From contig NW_027506905.1 in the NCBI RefSeq assembly GCF_052324685.1, forward strand, positions 1,245,035 through 1,309,034: a stretch of 64,000 bases of DNA, read 5' to 3'. Position 1 is the first letter of the stretch, and every line of letters begins with the position of its first letter. The notes beneath the pieces were generated by a model. That model ran no database searches and was not told the origin of the DNA. It saw nothing but the letters and a program-made list of their open reading frames with translations. Below are positions 53,701 through 64,000 of the stretch, piece after piece. Position numbers and translations under genes: made by a program. Source of the DNA: Brachyhypopomus gauderio. Its lineage: Eukaryota > Chordata > Actinopteri > Gymnotiformes > Hypopomidae.

Positions 53701-54807
53701 TGTGTGGCGGGCTGTTGTGTGCAGTGCTCTTGGAGAATCTGACATTACTTGTCAGTATCTCGAAGCATTCGCTTCCAGCTCTGCAGTGCCACACACACCT
53801 CCCACCTCTCCCTCATCTATCTCTATACTGGCACATATCCGTCCAGGCACACATCCACCCGCACCACATCCACCCGCACCACATACACCCTCACCACATC
53901 CACCCGCACTCCTGCCATTCGGTGCATTTAAACGACGTTCAGCCATCCACCTCTCCCTCTAACATGTTCTCATTTCCCATCCTTCTTTCATTATTTCCTC
54001 ATCTCTCTGTTATTTCTCTTCCTCCCTATCTCTCATCACTTTAACTGTGTTTATGAAGTGTAGGTAGTAGGGTGATCAGAAAAGAGAGAAAGCCAGACTT
54101 ATTATTCATTCTAGAATTTGATTCTAGATTACTTCCCTGCAGTGCGCTATGTCATGCTAAAACATCCCTGATGAATGGAGCTGACATTTACAATATCAAT
54201 GTTTATGTGATTATAATTATAACTGAACCGTAGTCATCATGCTGAATGTCAGAGTAATACTTTAAAAGTTGGGAGGACTTGTCAAGATGTCATTTTAACG
54301 TATTGATCCGAGTGAACAGAATGACATTAAGGAGTGCCATGGCAGTGTGCCCAATGGGGGTTGGATGGATGGCATTTCATTAGTAGGGTCTTATGACGCA
54401 TTGATAGTGACACTTATGTACAGATTCCTGGTTTGATGTATTGACGTAATGTACTGACCAAACAAAATAGGAATTTTTGGTTTTCTTCCAGAACACATTT
54501 TAGACCACTATGGGCTGTCAGTTCATATTGTTACTGGGTTTTTTTAACTCTACATTTTTGTCAAATGCAGGTTTGTTGTGTTTACAGGACGCGTGGGTCA
54601 AGGAGACGCAGATGACCAGCAGAGACAACCATGTCTGCAGCAGACCGCTAAACCCTGGCCGGAAGACCACCACACTTCCTCTTCTATAACCTACAGTCTG
54701 ACCGTCCACCATTACTGACTCTGATTTTGAACTGAGACACTGTCAGGGACTTTGAAGTCCACCTTACACCTGCCAAGAACCTTCCTTGATCTGTTTATTG
54801 TACATAG

Positions 54808-55788
<981 letters not shown>

Positions 55789-57104
55789 GCGTGAGCCTCC
55801 ACACTCCTCTGCCTTAGCCTCCTCTGTGGTCAGCCCTCACTGCCTCCTCTGTGCGGGACTCCCCTCCACTGGGCCTGAGTTATACTGTAGTTACTCCTCA
55901 GGGCTACAGGGTTCCCCAAACCATGAACCACAGAAATGTTTGGGTTGTTTTTGTTTCTTTTTTTTTTGGATCACCAGATGACAGCTATAGCCATGACATA
56001 GACTGAAGAAATAGATAGGTGATGAAAATTGGTCTATTAAGAAGAAGATGTTAAAAAAGGCCCTTGTGAACTGTGTATGATGCTAATCCTTCATGGTGAT
56101 CACACTTTTGGCCAATAGGCTCACACGTAGATGATGACCTTACACTGAACACCCCCAACACCTGCTGCACTGGATCCCTGCTACATGGACGTTTCATGGA
56201 TGGACTGCCCTCAGCAGACCCGCAATTAGCTACACCCTTTCGCTTTGCTCACTGAGGGTGCGTCTGTGTTAATTCCTTGTGTGTGCAGGAGGTCCAATCC
56301 CCTTTACGATGTCAAAAACATCCCCTCACGATACTACTGCAGGCGTTCGCCTCGCCATATATACGTTGTGCTTTTGTAAGATTTACAAGCCATATCTAGC
56401 TGTTTGTGTCCTAGACGTTGCGACGTGGCCTGTCTAATCTCCCTAGCTGATCTGCTGAGCTCTGTGACTCCTGTGTCGTGAATTACTGTGCACGTTTTAG
56501 AACCACTGAAAGTGCTTTATTTTTGTATTCAGACTCAGATTTGGAGTCTTCTTTTGCTAATATTCTACTGTAAATGTATATTTCCGATTCCTAGCTCACT
56601 GTATTCTCACCGGACCCAGTTTGTGAGGAGCCCCACGCGACATGTGTCCCTGGGCAAGAACTCGTGTTGTTGCTTTGTGTTTTTCAGATTTGTACTGTAA
56701 GTAGAGCAGATATTTTCCTAACTCTTTGTTTTTGCTAAGCTGGGGCAATTCTGTGAAATAAAATGGGGGTTTATTCAATGAATGTTTCCAGTATCCTCAG
56801 AGGAAGAGAATCGAAATGGCCAGTTTCTACCTATGCAATCAATAAGTCATTTCACCACAGTCCTTGACCTCCAAAGTCCAATTTAATAGAACTGATATAG
56901 TATAATAAAACTTATTAAGAACATTATTCAGTATATACTTACAATGATAAATTATTCAGGAACAGAAATTAACATGAAAGTTAACAAAGTAATATGTAAT
57001 TAACATTGGGATGTGTGGAGATATTAAGAGTGTTATGTGGATATGACTACCATGGTAATGGAACACACACAGACAAAAGCATTTAAAAACATAACCCATG
57101 AGGT
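55789..57104 (+). other. ctxn1 3'UTR and convergent spacer
   Basis: About 970 bp of 3'UTR up to the signal at 56757. Only about 340 bp then separate it from the minus-strand poly-A signal of the fibrillin gene. No gene in between. Confidence 0.6.
56757..56762 (+). terminator. ctxn1 polyadenylation signal
   Basis: AATAAA followed by a GT-rich stretch (tgggggttt). Confidence 0.65.
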
Positions 57105-57110
57105 TTTATT
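57105..57110 (-). terminator. Candidate fibrillin polyadenylation signal
   Basis: Minus-strand AATAAA about 2.3 kb beyond the fibrillin stop. The AT-rich DNA from 57.1 to 59.4 kb has no gene and would be its 3'UTR. I have not excluded an earlier site. Confidence 0.45.
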
Positions 57111-59419
57111 GCCATTTGATGTTTCGTACAGAAGTATACAAAAAAGTTGTGTGATATGACAGATGCAGCTGTTCAATTGAAAACTGAACATTTTCTGAGA
57201 ATATTTTTCTTTTTCCAGGTTATAGTGTGCTGGATGCTCAGATATGCCCTGTTTCATCAATCTTTTATGGCTCAAAAATATTTGTGGAGGCCCTCACTAC
57301 ACTGTGTGGGAAAGCCGGGCCACGGCGGAGCTGACAGGTCTTTTCCTTCAGTTCAAAGGGGCTTTATCCCCATTCAGCATTACAAAAATGAGGCCAGAGA
57401 TATTTCAAGTTTGCAGATGACGCCTAAATACAGTACAAACACACACATTCGTTCTTTTACATGTAGTGGCAAATAAAATTATGATTAAAAACATAAAAAA
57501 AAGATACAAATGTATACAAAGTTCCCATGTTAGACAAATGGTTATGCATAAATATAGCTCAGGCTGTTTTACAGTGCAGCAACATTGATGTTCATCAAAA
57601 ACGATTGTGTTTTAGCACCAGAGATGAAAGAACAGACACTGCGATGTGAGAGTTGATCACGTTGCACCAGAATTCTGAGGGCGTGTTTTCAGAGTCCGGT
57701 TCTCCCGTCCGGATGGCTCTGAAAGTGAAGCTCCCTGATAACACAACCCACTTCGTGATAATGCAACAATAGTATTGTTGCAGTGAGTGACAGAGGACAG
57801 TGTCAGTGTAAACAGTGAGAGATATCACTCCGAGTCAGGGACGCCAGTCAATAATTCTTTTCAGACAAAAGTCAACAGCACATTTGAGTCTTTCTATTTT
57901 GCGTGTATTTGGTTGGACAGCCTTGACGCTCTTGAAACAATAAAAAAAATTAAAAATCATCTACATTTCACTTTAAAATATACAATTTAATTTTCAAAAA
58001 GCAAGTTTGATAATATTGGTTTTCAGCATTGAGACAGTACAAAAGACAGACAAACACAAAACAAAACCAAAAAAAGAAAAAAAGAAAAAAAAAATGTCAC
58101 AATTGCAATCCGTGCAAAGACTGCGTTTCCTTAGTACAGCGTTAGTGTTGGAGTCATATAGCACCTTATCCTTGAGAAAAAAAAACCCTAGTAGTTTGGG
58201 AGTTGAACGGATCAGATACTGGGGCCTGTTGTCAGTGAGGCTGAACGCTCGCTGGGGTTGGACAACATCTGGGACTCGTGTCGGAGCCTGAGACGTCTTC
58301 TCCAGCACCACTCAGGTCCCCGTGGGTTACTGTTGGCTGTTTGGACCTTAAATCATCTGAGCTCGCCGGCCGCGTCACGTTCTGGACTTCAGTGACTGTG
58401 TGACTGGAGCATCCGTCTCCCTGATCGGATACGAGTGTCAGGTCCGAGCCCACACGTTTCCGCTGCACCTGGGCTCTGCTTAACAGCCGTGAAAGTGTGC
58501 GTGAGCGTGGGAGGCGGAGCGTGGCTACAAGGTATTAGAACATAGCAGCACATGCTAACACTCCCCAGAAGTGTCTGATGAAGATGGAATCATGGCAACC
58601 GCCAGCACTGCACAACTGGTTTAGCTCTTGAACAGCCTGATTACCAGCCGGTGAGCTGAGATCTTTGCGTTTGTTAAAGCAAAAGCCAAACACAACCTCT
58701 GACCTGAGGCCCAATCAAACTCCCATATGACCTGAAAGGTTGTGGTTGTGCTTGCAGTCCTTTGTGTGACTTTTTTTTTCTTTTAAAGCAGTACATCGCA
58801 GGGGACTCAATACTGAATGAAATACCGTTTGACCCCAGTGTTAACTGAGAATAGAGAAAGATCAGTGGTTGTTTGGGCCATCTTTGAAAATATATACTGT
58901 AATTGATATAGTTATTAATATTATATGAGACGTAATTAGTTTTATGTGAATTTTCAGGCTGATATAGTCACTACATTAGATTCTAAGTGAAATACTGGAT
59001 AAATTACAGAGAAGCATTGAAGATTCGCACATCACATTCAGTCCTTCTTGGGTAATTCTGACCGTTTAGAGCTTTTGCTAATGGAGTGACTGCATCCATG
59101 AACCTTAAATGGCCAGTTTGACTAACACTTCTTGATTGTCGCTCTGTCGGGAGTATCTGCTTGTGCTCCTCTCCATGCCAGTCTCAGGCGGGTGAACAGA
59201 AGACTCATAGCTGGCCTGCAATGTTTGGGCATAATGCTGGAGGGTATAAGACGGGGGATCTCCAAGACCGGAAACCAGAGAGACTGAGGAAGGAGAAATC
59301 GGTGTGTGCTAACGACGACAGTTCCTCAGCATAAAGCTCTATAGCGTTGGGACTGGGGTCAGAGGCCTGGGGTCAAAGGTTAGGCAGTCTTGGGGGGGAG
59401 GGGGGAGGACGGGTGGTGC
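57111..59419 (-). other. Probable fibrillin 3'UTR
   Basis: No coding signal on either strand. An A-rich run (plus strand) lies at about 58060-58095. The assignment to the fibrillin transcript rests on the signal at 57105-57110. Confidence 0.45.
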
Positions 59420-62400
59420 TCAATGCAGGTTAATGAGCAGTTTGATGCGCAGCGGGTCTCCGAGCTCCCCCCGCAGGTAGTTGTCGTCGTGCTGGTCCTC
59501 CAGGGCCCGGAGCTGGCGCGGGCCGTAGAGCGGCAGGGAGGCGATCTCCAGGCGGTATGCGCCCGGGGACGGCGGCCTGCGGCCCAGACGCAGGACGCTC
59601 TTACCGTCCCTGCGCTCCTGGAGCCGGAAGTGCTCGTCCCGGTTGCCGTGCGTGATGACGTAGCGCACGTGGTGCTCCAACGGCTCCAGGGCGGGTAAGA
59701 GCTCCAGCAGCGGCTCCTTGTTCAGCAGAGACGCCAGCGAGACGTTGACGGGGATGGAGCTCTGCGTGTCCACGCTGGCCAGACTCACCAACTCCTGCAG
59801 GGCAGAAAAAAACAAGGGCTTGAAAAGAGTCCAAACAAAAGGGTCAAAGGGTCAAAGGGTGTCCAACGTTACAAAGGGGGGCATAACTCACTCAGATGAT
59901 GAGTGGGGTGACAATTGAACTGATTTATTGCACATTACCCATTATATACACTTATTACAGTGATTGGGGATAAACTTCATACTCCACAGTCACATGGTTA
60001 ATTCCTGCCAACCAGCGGAACATGTAGAACCTTCATCATATGAAAGCAAGTAAAGGAGAATAAAGAGGAAGATGCAGGCGGCCCCGCTCATCCAGGACGG
60101 CCCCGCCGTGCTCGCACACACCTGGAGCTCGTTGTCTGGCGCGTCACGGCGGTGACGGCCGCTCTTGCCCGCGTCTCCGTTGATCTTGCACTCGTAGCAG
60201 GCTTCAGGTGAGAGAGCACTCTCGTCCTCGCTGTCCGGGCCGAACTGGCCGGCGAAGCCCGCCCCCGTGATGCAGTGCCTATCAGCCACCAGGACACGCC
60301 CACACGTTAACCGTCACCTCCCACTGGCCGAGCCAGATTGAGCGCTAGAGAATCTGTACACGCTTTAAATTGACTAATTTCATGTTTTGCATTTCATTTT
60401 TATTTGCTTTTCAAGGTCACATTAGACACACCAGCCTCAGCTGTCTCTCCGAAATAAATAACTACCGAATTCATGAATCCAGAAATTAAAGCGCCAGACC
60501 AAACGCTGACGCAACAGGCAAAATAAAACAAACCGAAAAAGACTGAAAACCGACACACAGTCTAATGCATTTCAACGCCACTGGAGCGCGTCTGTCTGAG
60601 AATTAGGAGAATCTTAAGGATAATCAAAAGCCAAACGGGCCAACGGTCATGGTGATGGGCGCTGCGAGCCACTTACCCCTGGCCTGCCCTGTAGAAGCCT
60701 CCGGGGCAGGCGCACAGGTAGCCCCCTTCGGTGTTGGAGCAGCCATAGCTGCAGGGGTTGCTGCCCGCCGAGCACTCGTTCACGTCCTGGCACCCGCCCG
60801 CCGTCTGCTGGAAGTCGAAACCAGACGGGCACACGCACTTGTAGCTGCCCAGGGTGTTGTAGCAGGAGGCGGAGCCACACATCTGGTTGCCGGCGCACTC
60901 GTTCTCGTCTGGAGGGAGGGAGGGAGAGAAGACAGCACAGGGAAGGACGTCAGAGAAGGCTGTAGTTAATCTTGTTTTAATGGGGAAGGGAGCTATACTC
61001 ACTAGACAAAAATGACATATAGTTGATTTCAGTGGTGGAAATGACCAGTGAAAATATTTTAAACATAAATGCAGCAATTCTCTTTATTAGACACACAATT
61101 CTCTTTTATTAGACACATTTTATTAGACCTTTCCCACATCCAAAATTACGTGGCCTATTTTTAGACTTTTCAATTAACCGAAATCATTCACCACCTTACC
61201 ACCCTGAAAAAGAGCTTCCTTCCAGCGTGTATTTCATAAGGCTTCTGTGGGTTGTGTGTTTGTGTGTGAGGCTGTGTGTTCCTGGATGTGTTTGGAGGAG
61301 GAGGCACTGTGGAGAGCTGCTCACCCACACACTGGTTCCACTGGTAGTGCTGCACGTAACCCTGTGGGCAGCCACAGCGGAAGCCACCCAGCATGTTCTG
61401 ACAGCCATGTTGGCACCTGTGGTTCCCACCGCACTCGTCCACATCTGCGAAAGCAGCAGGACACACAAAGCTGTGGCATTCGCTTCTTTTCGGTTACAAC
61501 CCACAATTCCCCTTGTGTCTTTAAACGCACAAAGCAGGCTTGCTAAGCAGGGCCAAGACCCCCCGAAGAGAAAACACAGCGTTAGCCTTCAGGCGACATG
61601 TCATATACGACACATAGATGCAATGGCTGAAGGCATATATGTATTTTTAAAAAGAGCTATGACTCATCGCCACAACACAACCTTTAGAAATGATAAAACC
61701 ACCGCCAACAGAAACCCCCACATACAGCCGCTTGTGTGGTGGTGAGTAATCACCCCCCCCCCCCCCCCCCCCCCCCCCACACACACACACAAACGCCCCC
61801 CCCCCTCTGTGCTGCGCATGGGCAGGAGAAGCGTGCGGAGGCTGCCATCCTACCTTCACACTCCACGCCCGTGTTGTCCAGGGAGAAACCCTTCTGACAC
61901 TCGCAGCTGAAGCTCCCCGGGCTGTTGAGACAGGACGCGCGAGAGCCGCACACACTCGGCTGACCGCTGCACTCGTTGTTGTCTGTCAGGGTTGGGGGAG
62001 GGGGAACACACAAGCACAACTCCCATCATTCCCTGGGGCGCTGAGTGTGGGAGAGTTTCATCTAGGATCTGGTTGTGCTTGTTATGTTCTAATGAATGCG
62101 GATGTGCGGCTGAGACGATGCCAACGCGAGACTCGGGCTCGACGCGCCGGTGTCTAGCTGCTTCTGGTGAATTTGTGCGCGTGTGGGCGTGTGCACATGT
62201 TTACTCCTCCGTGTGTGACAGCACACATACCAATGCAGGCTGTCTGATGCTGCGTGAATCCAGGTGGGCACTTGCAGGTGAAGCCGCCGATGGTGTTCAC
62301 ACAGAGGAACTGGCAGTTGTGCTGCTTAGTGGAACACTCGTCCAGGTCTGCGCAAGACAAACACACGTGGTTTATGCAAAAAAAAAAAGATTTAACAAAA

Positions 62401-63692
62401 TTCATGTGAAATGTGGAGACTGGTGAGCACCAAAACGAACACCAGCAAATGAATTCACTCTGTCACCAAAGGTGAGCAGCACATGAAAGGATTAGTGTCA
62501 TGGACAGGACTCAGTGTTATGGACAGGACTTAGTGTCATGGACAGGACTTAGTGTTATGGACAGGACTTAGTGTCATGGACAGGACTCAGTGTTATGGAC
62601 AGGACTCAGTGTTATGGACAGGACTTAGTGTCATGGACAGGACTCAGTGTTATGGACAGGACTCAGTGTTATGGACAGGACTTAGTGTTATGGACAGGAC
62701 TCAGTGTTATGGACAGGACTTAGTGTCATGGACAGGACTCAGTGTTATGGACAGGACTCAGTGTTATGGACAGGACTTAATGTCATGGACAGGACTCAGT
62801 GTCATGGACAGGACTTAGTGTTATGGACAGGACTCAGTGTCATGGACAGGACTCAGTGTTATGGACAGGACTCAGTGTCATGGACAGGACTTAATGTCAT
62901 GGACAGGACTCAGTGTCATGGACAGGACTCAGTGTTATGGATAGGACTCAGTGTTATAGACAGGACTCAGTGTTATGGACAGGACTTAGTGTCATGGACA
63001 GGACTCAGTGTTATGGACAGGACTTAGTGTTATGGACAGGACTCAGTGTTATGGACAGGACTCAGTGTCATGGACAGGACTTAATGTCATGGACAGGACT
63101 CAGTGTTATGGACAGGACTTAGTGTTATGGACAGGACTCAGTGCTGAGGACTGGACTCACCTTTGCAGGTCTTTCCATCTGGTTGCAGGATGTACCCTCG
63201 AGGGCAGGAACACAGGTAGCTGCCTTCGGTGTTCTTACACAGGAAGTTACATGGCTTGGGTGACTGGGCACATTCATCCAAATCTGGGATTAAAGGGAAA
63301 GAGACTCATGACACCTGAAACTTCTCTACCAACATCATCATCATCATCATCATCATCATCATGTGTCTGTGTTTGTCCTGGTGTGTCATGATCCAAACGT
63401 GAGGTTGGACACATTCACCTGGATCTCCAGGGATCTATACCAGCTGGACACGGTGAAACGCCAATACAGTTTTGCAAAGTGTCAAGAGTTTGTTTTTTTT
63501 TCTAAAGTCATCCATTCGACCTGCACGCGGCTGGGCTGAAGTCTGAACGGAGGGCGGAGCTCGTACCCACGCAGGAGGTGCTGCTGAAGTCGGTGGTGTA
63601 GCCCATGTTACAGTGGCAACGGAAGGAGCCCACAGTGTTGATACACTGGCCGTTCTTACACAGGTTGGGCAGCACCTCACACTCGTTAATAT
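59420..63692 (-). CDS. fbn2b/fbn3: Fibrillin, C-terminal part (FBN2/FBN3-like, partial)
   Basis: Extracellular microfibril glycoprotein. Eight exons, upstream first: 63692-63567, 63283-63161, 62347-62231, 61982-61854, 61444-61325, 60908-60677, 60278-60122 and 59794-59420. The first five each encode one calcium-binding EGF domain in phase 1 ([82 protein letters not shown]). The sixth encodes two ([25 protein letters not shown]). Then come the unique C-terminal stretch with ACYECKING, a furin-type RHRR site, and the propeptide ending [18 protein letters not shown]. Domain order matches the end of human fibrillins. Position next to ctxn1/timm44, and a propeptide closer to FBN2/FBN3 than FBN1 as I recall them, favour the FBN3-locus paralogue. 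The N-terminal bulk lies off the right edge. Confidence 0.93.
61753..61806. repeat. Poly-C/CA/poly-C tract
   Basis: About 26 Cs, a short CA tract and about 10 Cs, in the intron after the fibrillin exon 61982-61854. Homopolymer length is uncertain. Confidence 0.85.
62490..63148. repeat. 19-bp minisatellite in a fibrillin intron
   Basis: About 34 copies of a 19-bp unit, tcagtgttatggacaggac or ttagtgtcatggacaggac, alternating irregularly (C/T at three sites). It fills most of the intron between the exons at 63283-63161 and 62347-62231 and ends about 12 bases from the splice donor. The plus-strand DRTQCYGQD frames are artefacts. Confidence 0.96.
63334..63361. repeat. (CAT)9 microsatellite
   Basis: Perfect trinucleotide tract in a fibrillin intron. 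Confidence 0.9.
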
Positions 63693-63764
63693 CTGAAGAA
63701 AACAAGAGAATTATTCAGTTTCACATCTGTATACAATATCCATAGAACCCAGTGTCACAGATGA

Positions 63765-64000
63765 TCAATACACAGTTAATCCACACCCTCAGGTAACCTA
63801 ATATCATAATTAATCCACACCCTCAGGTACCCTAATATCACAGTTAATCCACACCCTCAGGTAACCTAATATCACAGTTAATCCACACCCTCAGGTAACC
63901 TAATATCACAGTTAATCCACACCCTCAGGTACCCTAATATCACAGTTAATCCACACCCTCAGGTACCCTAATATCACAGTTAATCCACACCCTCAGTTAA
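63765..64000. repeat. 33-34-bp minisatellite at the right edge
   Basis: About seven copies of a unit containing cagttaatccacaccctcag followed by gtaacctaatatca (or gtaccctaatatca), continuing past the window. It lies in the fibrillin intron upstream of exon 63692-63567. Confidence 0.95.

Noticed and set aside
62552-63391. DRTQCYGQD-type repeat frames
   Set aside because: Translation of the 19-bp minisatellite within a fibrillin intron, on the opposite strand to the gene.

Overview
This window is vertebrate nuclear DNA, almost certainly from a teleost fish. The genes are split by short introns with GT-AG (once GC-AG) borders. Dinucleotide tracts are very dense, and a tRNA-derived SINE, a Tc1-like MITE and an L2-like LINE tail of kinds common in teleosts are present. 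There are no bacterial or viral features. Exons were assembled by eye from splice borders, reading phase and family resemblance; no database search was possible.

Layout. (1) 1-13.4 kb, minus strand: the 5' part of kdm4b, a JmjC histone H3K9/K36 demethylase. Five coding exons cover an N-terminal extension, JmjN and the first half of JmjC; the gene continues past the left edge. Its introns hold many minisatellites. (2) 13.6-22 kb, minus strand: complete uhrf1, 16 coding exons, 785 aa, with UBL, tandem Tudor, PHD, SRA and RING regions. (3) 22.8-26.4 kb, plus strand: ticam1 (TRIF), one coding exon of 513 aa, with a MITE just upstream. (4) 26.7-34.8 kb, plus strand: complete timm44, 13 exons, 452 aa. 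(5) 34.8-54.8 kb: a 20-kb stretch with no recognisable protein gene. It holds repeats, two SINE copies, a 30-bp inverted repeat and two possible non-coding exons. (6) 55.5-56.8 kb, plus strand: ctxn1 (cortexin, 86 aa). (7) 57.1-64 kb, minus strand: the last eight coding exons of a fibrillin, running off the right edge.

The genes do not form one pathway. KDM4B and UHRF1 act on chromatin (H3K9 demethylation; hemimethylated-DNA and H3K9me3 reading). TICAM1 is the TLR3 adaptor, TIMM44 belongs to the mitochondrial import motor, cortexin is a small neuronal membrane protein, and fibrillin forms extracellular microfibrils. From memory, all map to human 19p13, in two blocks (KDM4B-UHRF1-TICAM1 and CTXN1-TIMM44-FBN3) that are apart in human and adjacent here.

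I found no previously undescribed system. The observations most worth checking are a ticam1 that lacks a recognisable TRIF N-terminal domain and has an altered RHIM core; a tandem repeat that multiplies a timm44 splice donor; (TG)n tracts abutting two 3' splice sites; a GC-AG intron in uhrf1; a long acidic/proline N-terminal extension on kdm4b; and possible orphan exons and regulatory DNA in the 20-kb gap.
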